DNA of 64,000 nt from Kitasatospora papulosa (lineage in GTDB: Bacteria; Actinomycetota; Actinomycetes; Streptomycetales; Streptomycetaceae), in contig NZ_JNYQ01000003.1 of NCBI RefSeq assembly GCF_000717245.1, positions 124,001 through 188,000 of the forward strand. Reading direction: 5' to 3'. Position 1 is the stretch's first letter, and each line of letters begins with the position of its first letter. The translations under genes and the position numbers were made by a program. The notes below the pieces were generated by a model. That model made no database searches. It saw only the letters and a list, made by a program, of their open reading frames with translations, and was not told the origin of the DNA. Shown here in pieces: positions 33,939-43,532 of this stretch.

Positions 33939-35048
33939 GTGGCGGACATGGAGGGGAATGAGCACGCCCACGCGCCCGGCCACCCGCACTCACCCGACCA
34001 CCGCCAGGGACACGGTCACACCCACGTGGAGGACGAGCACCGGCACCGGTCAGCCGGAGCACGGCTGAAGCGACTGCGCCACGGTCTCGCCCACGCGGTG
34101 GCACCGCACAGCCACGAAGCGGCCGACAAGGTCGACACGGCGATGGAAAGCTCCCGCGAGGGAATGCGCACACTGTGGATCTCCCTCGCCGTTCTGGGTG
34201 CGACCACCGCCGTGCAGGCACTGATCGTCGCCCTGTCCGGTTCGGTGGCTCTGCTCGGTGACACGATCCACAACGCCACGGACGCGCTGACCGCCGTCCC
34301 GCTCGGCATGGCATTCCTGCTGGGACGCCGGGCGGCCAACCGGCGCTACACCTACGGCTACGGACGTGCCGAAGACCTCGCCGGCATCCTCGTCGTGGCC
34401 GCCATCGCCGCCTCCGCGGTCCTGGCCGCCTGGGTGGCGTTCGACCGTCTGCTCGCCCCCCGTGACATCACGCATCTGTGGGCCGTCTCCGCCGCCGGAC
34501 TCACGGGCTTCGTCGGCAACGAATGGGTCGCCCGGTACCGCATCCGCACCGGGAGGAAGATCGGTTCGGCCGCCCTCGTCGCCGACGGGCTGCACGCCCG
34601 CACCGACGGATTCACCTCGCTGGCCGTACTCCTCGGATCCGGCGGAGCGGCCCTCGGGTGGCGGACGGCCGATCCGGTCGTCGGGCTGGTCATCACCGCC
34701 GCGATCCTGTTCGTCCTCAAGGACGCCGCCCGCGAGGTGTACCACCGTCTGATGGACTCCGTCGACCCCGTTCTGGTCGCCACTGCGGAGAGCGCGCTGC
34801 GGAGCGTGGACGGGGTGATCGGCATCGGACCGGTACGGATGCGGTGGATCGGCCACGCCCTCCGGGCCGAGGCCGACATCGTGGTCCCCGCGCATCTGAC
34901 GGTCGTCCAGGCACATGAACTGGCAGTCGCGGCCGAACACGCGTTGATCCACACGGTTCCGCGCCTGACCGCCGCGACCATCCACACCGATCACACCGCG
35001 CTCGCACACCACGGCGACCGTCCCGGGCCGACCCTCGCACTGGAATGA
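33939..35048 (+). CDS. Cation diffusion facilitator (metal exporter)
   Basis: A 369-residue CDF transporter. The first 35 residues are a histidine-rich metal-binding tail (HAHAPGHPHSPDHRQGHGHT). TM2 has LLGDTIHNATDALTAVP and TM5 has LVADGLHARTDGFTSLAV, the HxxxD metal sites of zinc/cadmium/cobalt CDF proteins, and a cytoplasmic C-terminal domain follows. Zinc or cobalt is the probable substrate, exported with proton exchange. GTG at 33939 is used; ATG at 33948 is an alternative. The frameshifted tail of the upstream regulator overlaps this gene only because of the frameshift. Confidence 0.93.
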   Translation: MADMEGNEHAHAPGHPHSPDHRQGHGHTHVEDEHRHRSAGARLKRLRHGLAHAVAPHSHEAADKVDTAMESSREGMRTLWISLAVLGATTAVQALIVALSGSVALLGDTIHNATDALTAVPLGMAFLLGRRAANRRYTYGYGRAEDLAGILVVAAIAASAVLAAWVAFDRLLAPRDITHLWAVSAAGLTGFVGNEWVARYRIRTGRKIGSAALVADGLHARTDGFTSLAVLLGSGGAALGWRTADPVVGLVITAAILFVLKDAAREVYHRLMDSVDPVLVATAESALRSVDGVIGIGPVRMRWIGHALRAEADIVVPAHLTVVQAHELAVAAEHALIHTVPRLTAATIHTDHTALAHHGDRPGPTLALE

Positions 35049-35168
35049 CGGCGGACACCGGCCTCGTTCCTTGCGTCTGACGCGGAGCGACGGGAAGCTG
35101 TGCGGCGACGACACCGGCCTGGTCGCCCACAGGGGACGTCGGGGGACGCGGAGAGAGGGAGATGGTCC

Positions 35169-35726
35169 ATGTCGGCACAGTCAGCGGAGCAGCGGCCCAC
35201 GGCCGAACTCGACGCCCGTTACAGCTCGGCGCTCCATCCGCGCCCCGGTGCCGCGGACGTGACCGCCACCCGCTGGAGCGAGGCCGAGCAACAGCTGGAG
35301 CGGGCCGAGATCTTCTGGGTGTCCACCGTGCGGCCCGACGGCAGGGTGCACGTCACTCCCGTGATCGCCGCCTGGCACGACGGGGTGATGTACTTCTCCA
35401 CCGGCCCGCAGGAGCAGAAGGCGAAGAATCTCGCCCGTGACGGGCACTGCGCGCTGACCACCGGAAGGAACTCGCTCACCGAAGGACTGGACATCGTCGT
35501 CGAGGGCGAGGCGGAGCGGATTGCCGACCCGGCGGTGATCGAGGAGGTGATCACGGCGTACGAGGCGAAGTACGGCCCGCACATCACCTCACCCGACGGC
35601 ACCTTCCACGGGATCGGAGACGCGTTCCGGAGCGGGGACGCGGTGGTCTTCGCGGTGACTCCGTCGACCGCGTACGGCTTCGGCCGCGACGACGGGGTGT
35701 ACAGCCACACCCGTTGGTCCTTCTGA
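35169..35726 (+). CDS. Pyridoxamine 5'-phosphate oxidase-family protein
   Basis: A 185-residue flavin/F420-binding split-barrel protein. It has LERAEIFWVSTVRPDGRVHV, FSTGPQEQKAKNLARDGHCA and GEAERIADPAVIEEV, the pattern of PPOX-class proteins in actinomycetes. Many of these use F420 to reduce small molecules. ATG at 35169 follows AGGGAG. The C-terminal FGRDDGVYSHTRWSF is the usual end for the group, so the gene is complete. Confidence 0.9.
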   Translation: MSAQSAEQRPTAELDARYSSALHPRPGAADVTATRWSEAEQQLERAEIFWVSTVRPDGRVHVTPVIAAWHDGVMYFSTGPQEQKAKNLARDGHCALTTGRNSLTEGLDIVVEGEAERIADPAVIEEVITAYEAKYGPHITSPDGTFHGIGDAFRSGDAVVFAVTPSTAYGFGRDDGVYSHTRWSF

Positions 35727-35849
35727 GCCCGTCGGTCGCGGTTGCGCACCACGGGGGCCGAGACGGTGAGGCACAGCGCCGGCGGGAGAGGCGCCGACCG
35801 AGCGGTCCGGGAGGATCCGTCGGCCCGGACCGGGCCGGCTCGCTCCCTC

Positions 35850-36209
35850 TCAGACCTTCCCCTGGGCGGCCGCGCGCTTCTGGCGTTTCCCGAGGGGCGC
35901 CTGCGAAAGGTCCTCCGCACTGCTCCTGAGGTTCTTGTAGCCGTAGCCTCGCTCGCCCAGCCAGGCCTTCGCCGCGGCCTCGGCGCGTTCGGTGGCCTCC
36001 AGGATGTCCTCCTCCTCGTCCCCCGAGTCCGAGAAACGGAAGGTGAAGGCCGACCGTGCGGTCGCGTCGTAGGAGAGGTGCCCCTCGGGGGTGAAGGCCG
36101 CCCGCAGGACGTCGTGCTCCGCAGCATGACTCAGGAGCTCGGCACGCTGATCGGCGCCCAGCCCGTCGAACACGCCACGGACCGTGATCCGGAAGGTACG
36201 AGTACTCAT
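35850..36209 (-). CDS. DUF6204-family protein
   Basis: A 119-residue protein beginning TFRITVRGVFDGL, with LLSHAAEHDVLRAAFTPEGH, a TFRFSDSGDEEEDI strand and YGYKNLRSSAEDL. This matches the small actinomycete family DUF6204, whose function is unknown. ATG at 36209 is 6 bases after TAGGGT (36216-36221, minus strand), so expression is probably leaderless. It is convergent with the PPOX gene. Confidence 0.88.
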   Translation of the reverse strand: MSTRTFRITVRGVFDGLGADQRAELLSHAAEHDVLRAAFTPEGHLSYDATARSAFTFRFSDSGDEEEDILEATERAEAAAKAWLGERGYGYKNLRSSAEDLSQAPLGKRQKRAAAQGKV

Positions 36210-36386
36210 CCCGCGACCCTAGACACCGGGGCCGCTCCCGATCCACCGTATTTTCGTGCGGCGCGCCTCGTCGGGACCAGGCGGGAGGGCCGCTACGAAT
36301 TCCATGACCTGAGCACGGCCCCGCTATGGCAGATCACCGAGCGGCGGCTCGTGCCCGACGCACCCCGGACCGGAGAAGAGCGCCCC

Positions 36387-36773
36387 ATGAGGATCCATCT
36401 GACCAGCGTCTTCGTCGACGACCAGGCGAAGGCCCTGCACTTCTACACCGAGATCCTCGGCTTCGCGAAGAAGCACGACGTCCCGCTGGGCGGGAAGGCC
36501 CGGTGGCTGACCGTCGTCTCAACGGAGGAACCCGACGGCACCGAACTCCTCCTGGAGCCCGCCGGGCACCCGGCTGCGGCGACCTACCGCGACGCGCTGG
36601 TGGAGGACGGCATCCCGCTCGCCCAGTTCGCCGTCGACGACGTGCAGGCGGAGTACGAGCGTCTCAGCGGGCTCGGTGTCCGTTTCACCCAGGAGCCCCT
36701 GGAGAGGGGTCCCGTGACGACCGCGGTCTTCGACGACACCTGTGGAAACCTGATTCAGATCGCCTCGCAGTAG
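36387..36773 (+). CDS. VOC-family (glyoxalase-like) protein
   Basis: A 128-residue protein with two beta-alpha-beta-beta-beta units of the vicinal oxygen chelate fold: TSVFVDDQAKALHFYTEILG and LAQFAVDDVQAEYERLSGLG, ending TAVFDDTCGNLIQIA. The metal-site Glu of the last strand is replaced by Gln in this version, so it may be a binding protein rather than an enzyme. ATG at 36387 follows GGAGAAGAG. Confidence 0.92.
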   Translation: MRIHLTSVFVDDQAKALHFYTEILGFAKKHDVPLGGKARWLTVVSTEEPDGTELLLEPAGHPAAATYRDALVEDGIPLAQFAVDDVQAEYERLSGLGVRFTQEPLERGPVTTAVFDDTCGNLIQIASQ

Positions 36774-36809
36774 GTGTTCGGCTTCCCGGCCCGCGAGCGC
36801 CGTGGTGGG

Positions 36810-37667
36810 TCAGCGGGCGGCGCCGTGGATGACCGTGAGGGCGTGCTCCCGCGCCCGCTCGCTCAGGATGTCGTCCAGTTCGTCGAAGAGCGCACCCGCG
36901 GTGTTCCCCTTCCAGTCGTCCGGGAGCAGTGCGAGGGGGATGCCGGGGTCACGGTAGGGCAGCCGGCGCCACTCGGTGAGCATCGGGACATAGGCCCGGA
37001 ACGCCTCCCGCGGAGTGGCCCGGGCCCAGGAGGACGGGTCGGCGAGCGGGCTGTGCCGGCGGAGGAAGTCCGCGTACATCTCGGCGAGCTCGTCCAGGTC
37101 CCACCAGGTGCTGACCTTGGAGCGCAGGTCTCCGAACGCGAGGTGATCCGCGCGGAAGATGTCCACGTAGCCGGTGAGCCGACGGCTCTCCAGCGTTCGC
37201 CGTGTCTCGGTGCCCAGATTTCCCGGGGCGATCCATGCTCCGGGGGCGGCGGTGCCGAAGCCCAGCCGGGTCAGGCTGGTGCGGAGTTCGTGGCGCTTCT
37301 CGCGCTCGGTCTCGGGGACGGAGAACACGACCAGGAGCCAGCCGTCCTCCACCGTGGCCCGCGCGCGCTCGAAGATCCGCACGTCGCCCTCGGCGAGGGT
37401 GCGGAGTGTGGAGTCGGCGAGGGAGTAGCCCGCCGTGCTCCCGTGCCGCACACTTTCCAGGATGCCGCGGCGCTTCATGCGCGAGACGGAGGACCGCACC
37501 GCGGGCGCTTCCACGCCCAGGTCGGACATGATGCGCACGAGGGACGCCACCGAGAGCCAGTTGGCCTCACCCCGCGCGTAGAGCCCGAACAGGGTGGTGA
37601 TCAGTGGGCCGTGCCGGGTCTCGCGGTTCGCCGCACCGGGAGTGTCCGATCGGGTTGCCGCCGTCAT
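36810..37667 (-). CDS. PaaX-family transcriptional regulator
   Basis: A 285-residue PaaX-type regulator. The N-terminal winged helix is LITTLFGLYARGEANWLSVA with VRSSVSRMKRRGILESVR, followed by the central Cas2-like domain (WLLVVFSVPETEREKRHELR) and the C-terminal ALLPDDWKG region. Members repress aromatic-acid degradation in response to CoA thioesters, but no such genes lie nearby. ATG at 37667 is used. A perfect dyad upstream (37704-37722) may be its own operator. Confidence 0.93.
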   Translation of the reverse strand: MTAATRSDTPGAANRETRHGPLITTLFGLYARGEANWLSVASLVRIMSDLGVEAPAVRSSVSRMKRRGILESVRHGSTAGYSLADSTLRTLAEGDVRIFERARATVEDGWLLVVFSVPETEREKRHELRTSLTRLGFGTAAPGAWIAPGNLGTETRRTLESRRLTGYVDIFRADHLAFGDLRSKVSTWWDLDELAEMYADFLRRHSPLADPSSWARATPREAFRAYVPMLTEWRRLPYRDPGIPLALLPDDWKGNTAGALFDELDDILSERAREHALTVIHGAAR

Positions 37668-37703
37668 GTCCGCACCGTGTCCCCGTAGCCGAGCCGTTCT
37701 CGA

Positions 37704-37722
37704 ATCCCTCAGCGTAAGGGAT
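37704..37722. promoter_or_regulatory. Dyad upstream of paaX-like gene
   Basis: ATCCCT (37704-37709) and AGGGAT (37717-37722) form an inverted repeat with a 7-base centre, 37 bases before the PaaX start. The centre contains TACGCT on the minus strand, a possible -10 box. Autoregulation is plausible. Confidence 0.45.
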
Positions 37723-37781
37723 GCCGTGCGCGGCCCGGCCGGGCGGATCCGGTGCTCGGACCGAGGCGGACCTCATGCCTG

Positions 37782-38935
<1,154 letters not shown>

Positions 38936-38939
<4 letters not shown>

Positions 38940-39343
38940 TCCGTGACGGTGGGCGGGGTGCCCAGGAACGGACGCAGCTCGAGCCACTCGTGGATCGGCT
39001 TCCCGCCCGCACCCGGCGCGGCGGACAGTTCCCCGGCGAGTTCGACGGCGCGCTCGTAGCTGTCGACGTCGATCACCATCCAGCCGGCGATGAGGTCCTT
39101 CGTCTCGGCGAACGGCCCGTCCGTGACCGGCGGGCGCCCCTCGCCGTCGTACCGGACGAACGTGCCCTCCTGGGAGAGCGCCTGGCCGTCGACGTACTCG
39201 CCGGTGCCCTCGAGCCGGGTGGCGAAGTCCCGCATGTATGTCATGTGCGCCGAGATCTCCTCGGGCGTCCACCGGTCCATCGATACGTCGTTGACCGGAG
39301 CCGGTGCGCCTCGGTAGTGCTTGAGCAGAAGGTACTTGGCCAT
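38936..39343 (-). CDS. DGPF/YCII-related protein, partner of ECF42 sigma
   Basis: A 135-residue YCII-related protein with the signature VTDGPFAETKDLIAGW that names the DGPF group. It starts MAKYLLLKHYRGAP. In Streptomyces such genes lie beside and are transcribed by ECF42 sigma factors. ATG at 39343 follows GGAGGAG. A matching ECF42 promoter lies at 39395-39421. The biochemical function of DGPF proteins is not known. Confidence 0.95.
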
Positions 39344-39394
39344 CGGTTTGCTCCTCCGTGCGGTGCGGCCCGTCGTGGTCGCGTTCACTGCGGG

Positions 39395-39421
39395 GACGGA
39401 GCCGCATGCCGTTTCTCGACA
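39395..39421 (-). promoter_or_regulatory. Candidate ECF42 promoter
   Basis: On the minus strand TGTCGA (39416-39421), a 17-base spacer and CGTC (39395-39398) match the motif described for ECF42 in Streptomyces (TGTCGA and CGA/TC). It lies about 52 bases before the DGPF start, so the sigma factor probably drives its own operon. Confidence 0.65.
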
Positions 39422-39579
39422 TCGTGGACCGAAATATCTGACCGAAGTATTTCGCTCCCCCGGTCCTGTCGGGTCATGCACGGCGATTCCACCCCGCGTG
39501 TCCGAGCGCGGTCGCCTGCCGCGGGGCCGGGCAGGTGCCCGGCCCCGCACCGCATCCGGAGAAAAATGCGAAAAAATTA

Positions 39580-39608
39580 TTGCGCAACAAATCTTTCCTA
39601 TCTACGGT
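39580..39608 (+). promoter_or_regulatory. Promoter and operator of the ArsR-type gene
   Basis: TTGCGC (39580-39585), a 17-base spacer and TACGGT (39603-39608) form a promoter with the ATG 6 bases on, i.e. leaderless. The -35 lies in a palindrome TTGCGCAA (39580-39587), extended imperfectly as TTATTGCGCAACAA, a good candidate site for autorepression. Confidence 0.65.
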
Positions 39609-39614
39609 GAGCGC

Positions 39615-40208
39615 ATGCCCGAGAAGCGCGAGCCCGAACAGATCACCGACCTGAGCCGGTTGAAGGCCTTCACCAACCCCCTGCGTATGCAGCTCTACCG
39701 ACTGCTGTACGCGGCGGGCACCGCGACCGCCTCCCAGCTGGCCGAACAGGTCGACCAGGCCCCCTCGCTGGTCAGCTATCACCTCCGCAAGCTGGCCGAG
39801 CACGGATTCGTGCACGAGGCGAACGGGCGGGGCACCGACGGCCGGGAGCGTTGGTGGCAGGTGGCGACCGAGGAGGGATGGGGCTTCCGCAGCTCGGACT
39901 TCGCGGACACACCCGAGGGTGCGGCCGTCACCGGCGCTCTGGCCCGGGGCATCTTCGAGACCCGCGTGTCCCACTACCGCACCTATCTGGACCAGTCGGC
40001 CGCCTGGGGCAAGGCGTGGACCGATGCCGCGTTCAGCTCCGAGTGGCTTCTCGACCTGACCCCCGCCGAACTCGCCGAGATGAGTGAGGAGTTCACCGCG
40101 GTGGCCCGGCGCTGGCGGGATCGCGGCGAGGAAGCCAAGAAGGCCGGGGCCACGGAGGACCGCGAACACGTGTCCGTGCACCTCCACAGCTTCCCGTTCC
40201 GGCCATGA
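39615..40208 (+). CDS. ArsR-family winged-helix regulator
   Basis: A 197-residue regulator with the HTH_20/ArsR pattern: LSRLKAFTNPLRMQLYRLLY, ATASQLAEQVDQAPSLVSYH and LRKLAEHGFVHEANGRGTDG, plus a C-terminal helical extension (TPAELAEMSEEFTAVARRW). No metal-binding Cys motif is visible. ATG at 39615 is leaderless. The stop overlaps an in-frame ATG of the MFS gene as ATGA, so the regulator and exporter are one unit, and the regulator probably represses both. Confidence 0.93.
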   Translation: MPEKREPEQITDLSRLKAFTNPLRMQLYRLLYAAGTATASQLAEQVDQAPSLVSYHLRKLAEHGFVHEANGRGTDGRERWWQVATEEGWGFRSSDFADTPEGAAVTGALARGIFETRVSHYRTYLDQSAAWGKAWTDAAFSSEWLLDLTPAELAEMSEEFTAVARRWRDRGEEAKKAGATEDREHVSVHLHSFPFRP

Positions 40209-40240
40209 CGCCGCCCGCCGCCCACGCGCAGGAGCCCCGT

Positions 40241-41686
40241 ATGACAACGACCGACCACAGCATGCCCGGACACGCCACCCGGCCGGCCCACCGTGACGGC
40301 AACGTGCTGCGGTGGCTCACCGCGCACACCGCCTCGCTCGTCGGCGACAGCGTGTACTTCGTCGCCCTCGGCTGGTCGGCCCAGAAGGCCGCCGGGCCCG
40401 CCGAAGTCGGACTCGTCATGGCCGCGGGAGCTCTGCCACGGGCGTTACTGATGCTCGTCGGGGGCGTGGTGGCGGACCGGTTCGACCCGCGCCGCGTGAT
40501 CCTCGGCAGCGACGTGCTGCGCTGCCTCCTCATCCTGTCGGTGGCCGCCGGCATCGCTCTGACCGCACCGGCTCTGTGGATTCTGGTCGCGGTGGCGCTC
40601 GTCTTCGGCGCCGTGGACGCGCTGTTCGTACCCGCGATCGGGGCTCTCCCGCCGAGGATCACCAGCCCCGACCAGTTGGCCCGTGTCACCGGCATGCGTT
40701 CCCTGTCGATGCGCCTCAGCCAGATCGCGGGCCCGCCGATCGGCGGCCTGGCCATGGGGCTGGGAGGCGCGGCAGCCGCGTTCACCGTGGCCGGTCTGCT
40801 GTTCGCGCTGTCCGTGCCGTTCCTGTGGACGACGCGCGTACGCCCCCTCGAGAGGAGCGAGGGGGAACAGCCGGAAAGCGGCACCGCTCGTCAGGACCTG
40901 CTGGAAGGGCTGCGCTACATCCGCCGCCACCGCCTCGTCGGTCCGCTCGTCGTGGCCGGCGCCCTTTGCGAACTCGGGCTCATCAGCACCCTGAACGTCG
41001 GCATGGTCCTCCTCAACGCGGAGCGCGGCTGGGGGCCTTCCGGCTACGGCTGGATCGTGAGCGGCTTCGGTGCGGGGGCGGTTGCCGGTGCCGCGCTGCT
41101 CACCGTCGCCGGCTGGCTGCCCCGTGCCGGCCTCGCGCTGGCCGGCACGCTGCTCGTCTGTTCCGCGGGAGCCGTCTCCGTCGCGCTGGTGCCTTCCCTG
41201 TGGATGGCGGTGGTCATGGCCCTGGTCACCGGGTCGTGCGCGGGCGTGTTCGGCGGTCTGAACAACGCGCTCGTCCAGACCGCGACCGCTCCCGCCTACC
41301 TCGGCCGGGTCACCTCCGTCGTCATGCTCGCCATGGTCGGTCTCGCCCCGCTCAGCTATCCGCTGGTCGGCGCCGCCATCGGCGCCTGGGGCAGCGCCCC
41401 GGTGTTCGTCGGCTGCGGTGCCTTCGCCTGCCTGGGCGTGGCCGTCATTCTGACGTCCGGGGCGATCCGGAGCGCAGAACTCCCCCGTCCGCCTCGACGG
41501 GGGGCCGAGGAGCGGCCGGTCCCGTCCCAGGAGCACGGCGCGCGGCACGACAGTGCCGGCTGGGAACACACGCCCAGCGGCGCCGCCGAGAACGCTCAGC
41601 AGGGCGGCGGAGCGGAGCAACAGGTGCAGGACGGCCTCGGGACGCGCCTCACGACGAGGACGAGGACGGACGGGACCCTCGGCTGA
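40241..41686 (+). CDS. MFS efflux transporter
   Basis: A 481-residue major facilitator with twelve helices; the loop 2-3 signature is GGVVADRFDPRRV. It resembles enterobactin-exporter/multidrug types (LRWLTAHTASLVGDSVYFVA start). I prefer ATG at 40241, which follows AGGAG (40230-40234); the ATG at 40205 overlaps the ArsR stop and would add 12 residues. A TTA codon at 40445-40447 makes translation potentially bldA-dependent. The last 70 residues are hydrophilic and low complexity. The substrate is unknown, but pairing with ArsR suggests inducible efflux. Confidence 0.92.
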   Translation: MTTTDHSMPGHATRPAHRDGNVLRWLTAHTASLVGDSVYFVALGWSAQKAAGPAEVGLVMAAGALPRALLMLVGGVVADRFDPRRVILGSDVLRCLLILSVAAGIALTAPALWILVAVALVFGAVDALFVPAIGALPPRITSPDQLARVTGMRSLSMRLSQIAGPPIGGLAMGLGGAAAAFTVAGLLFALSVPFLWTTRVRPLERSEGEQPESGTARQDLLEGLRYIRRHRLVGPLVVAGALCELGLISTLNVGMVLLNAERGWGPSGYGWIVSGFGAGAVAGAALLTVAGWLPRAGLALAGTLLVCSAGAVSVALVPSLWMAVVMALVTGSCAGVFGGLNNALVQTATAPAYLGRVTSVVMLAMVGLAPLSYPLVGAAIGAWGSAPVFVGCGAFACLGVAVILTSGAIRSAELPRPPRRGAEERPVPSQEHGARHDSAGWEHTPSGAAENAQQGGGAEQQVQDGLGTRLTTRTRTDGTLG

Positions 41687-41698
41687 GGGCAGCTCAGG

Positions 41699-43021
41699 TC
41701 ACCGGCGGCGCGTCTCCAGGTCCCGTGCGCGACGGCCCGACGCGGGAACCATCCGCACGACCCCGCGTACGACGCTGTCGATCAGGTCGTCCGTGGGAGC
41801 GTCGCTGCCGTGCGTCAGAAGTCGCGCGAGGGTACGCACCAGCGCGGGTGAGGCCATGACGCGCCGGTTGAGGAGCGGCCGGTAGCCGTAGCGGGCGAAC
41901 ACCAGATCCGCGACGGTGTTGCCGAGTCGGTAGTAACGCCCCCAGCGGCGGTTCACCTCGCTCGCGTACTGGTGCAGAGCCTGCTCACGCCCGGGACCCT
42001 CCGGGCGGTGCAGGGCGAGGGCGACGGTCTCGGCGGCGACCTCACCCGCCTCCATGGCCTGGACGATGCCCTCACCGCTCCACGGACTGACCATGCCCCC
42101 GCTGTCGCCGACCAGGAGCAGACCGCGGCCGTACTGGGGCCTCCGGTTGAACCCCATGGGCAGGGCGGCGCTCCGCAGGGGCGATTCGGCGTTCTCCTCC
42201 CGCAGTTCCCAGTGCGCGGGCATGCGGGCCATCCACCGGTCCATGGTGGCCCGCAGGTCGACCGTCCCGTGGCCGCGGTGCGGCAGCGCGCCCAGGCCGA
42301 CGTTCACCCGGCCGTCGCCGAGCGGGAAGATCCATCCGTATCCCGGCAGATCACGTCCGGTCCGGGAGCAGCGCAGATCGGCCCAGAGCTCGAGGTAGGG
42401 GTCGCGCGTACGGGCCTCGCTGCGGTAGTAGCGCCGGGCAGCCGTGGCCATCGGTTTGCCGCGGTCCCGCTCCAGGCCCATGGCCAGGGCTGTGCGGGCG
42501 GAGGCACCGTCGGCGGCGATCACCACGGGGGCACGGTAGGTCCTCGGCTGCTTGTCAGCTCCCGTGACGGCGCTGACACCGACGATACGGCCGGCCCGGT
42601 CGGTCAGGGGGCCCGTCGCCCTGGTCTCCAGGCACAGCCGCGCCCCGGCGGCCACGGCGTGGCGGGCCAGGATGTCGTCGAAGTCGTGCCGTGACCGGGT
42701 GAGTCCGAAATCCGGGTGACTGCCCGAGCGCGGCCAGTCGATGTGTACCTGACGGCCGCCGCACACCCACCGCATGCCTTTGGTACGCATCCAGCCCGGA
42801 GCGTCGATGTCGACTCCCATACGGACCAGTTGCTGCACGCCTCGTGGGGTGAGGCCGTCGCCGCACACCTTGTCCCGGGGGAAGGTGCCCTTCTCGAGGA
42901 GCAGTATGTCCACTCCGGCCCTCGCCAGGTGCAGCGCCGCGGCCGAACCCGCCGGGCCCGCCCCCACCACGATCACCTGCGCCTGATGGTCGCCGTTACC
43001 CACACCCTCGTCTGACTCCAC
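41699..43021 (-). CDS. Geranylgeranyl reductase-family FAD oxidoreductase
   Basis: A 440-residue flavoprotein with the FAD dinucleotide motif VIVVGAGPAGSAAALHLARA, FPRDKVCGDGLTPRGV, YGWIFPLGDGRVNVGLG and the second FAD motif LLVGDSGGMVSPWSGEGI. These enzymes reduce isoprenoid chains or act on related lipids such as menaquinone. GTG at 43021 was chosen over the longer frame because GAGGAGCCAGGAC precedes it. It is convergent with the MFS gene, with only 12 bases between them. Confidence 0.93.
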   Translation of the reverse strand: MESDEGVGNGDHQAQVIVVGAGPAGSAAALHLARAGVDILLLEKGTFPRDKVCGDGLTPRGVQQLVRMGVDIDAPGWMRTKGMRWVCGGRQVHIDWPRSGSHPDFGLTRSRHDFDDILARHAVAAGARLCLETRATGPLTDRAGRIVGVSAVTGADKQPRTYRAPVVIAADGASARTALAMGLERDRGKPMATAARRYYRSEARTRDPYLELWADLRCSRTGRDLPGYGWIFPLGDGRVNVGLGALPHRGHGTVDLRATMDRWMARMPAHWELREENAESPLRSAALPMGFNRRPQYGRGLLLVGDSGGMVSPWSGEGIVQAMEAGEVAAETVALALHRPEGPGREQALHQYASEVNRRWGRYYRLGNTVADLVFARYGYRPLLNRRVMASPALVRTLARLLTHGSDAPTDDLIDSVVRGVVRMVPASGRRARDLETRRR

Positions 43022-43276
43022 GTCCTGGCTCCTCGATGAGACGGGCGGCCGGCGGTCCGGTGCGGCACCGGGATCGCGATCGGTCCGGCAGACCCGGCTC
43101 CGGGTCTGCGCACGGAGCACCTACCCGGTGGGAGCCGGGCGCATCCTCCCGCTGCCGGTGGCGAAGACGTGACCGGATGTGTGATGTGGCCCCGGCCGCG
43201 TGCGTACGACCCGCTTCGACCGCAGAGGGCAACTCACCGACGCCGTCCGTCGCGCGCACCGGACCGTGAACGCCGA

Positions 43277-43309
43277 CCAGGCCCCGGGATCGTGCTCCCC
43301 GGGGCCTGG
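43277..43309 (-). terminator. Terminator of the cold shock gene
   Basis: A perfect 12-base stem (43277-43288 with 43298-43309) and 9-base loop lies 20 bases after the cold shock protein stop. Confidence 0.85.
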
Positions 43310-43328
43310 GTGATCTCGACCTACACCG

Positions 43329-43532
43329 TCAGGCGGTCGTGATGTTCTCCGCCTGCGGGCCCTTCTGGCCCTGGGTGACGTCGAAGGTGACGGCCTGGCC
43401 TTCCTGGAGCTCACGGAAGCCGGTGGCGTTGATGGCGGAGTAGTGCGCGAAGACGTCCGGCCCGCCGCCGTCCTGCTGGATGAAGCCGAAACCCTTTTCG
43501 GCGTTGAACCACTTGACGGTTCCGCTGGCCAT
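43329..43532 (-). CDS. Cold shock protein (CspA-like)
   Basis: A 67-residue single-stranded nucleic-acid-binding OB-fold protein. RNP1 is KGFGFI and RNP2 is DVFAHYSAI; FAHY replaces the more common FVHF/FVHY. It starts MASGTVKWFNAEKGF after GGGAAGG. It should act as an RNA chaperone. A possible -10 (TAGCGT at 43661-43666, minus strand) would give a leader of about 120 bases with a GCCCGC/GCGGGC hairpin (43610-43629), as expected for cold-regulated leaders. Confidence 0.96.
   Translation of the reverse strand: MASGTVKWFNAEKGFGFIQQDGGGPDVFAHYSAINATGFRELQEGQAVTFDVTQGQKGPQAENITTA

Noticed and set aside
33676..34068. Extended C-terminus of the GlxA-type regulator as written
   Set aside because: The extension is out of family, Pro/Arg/Thr-rich and overlaps the CDF gene; a one-base frameshift explains it better.
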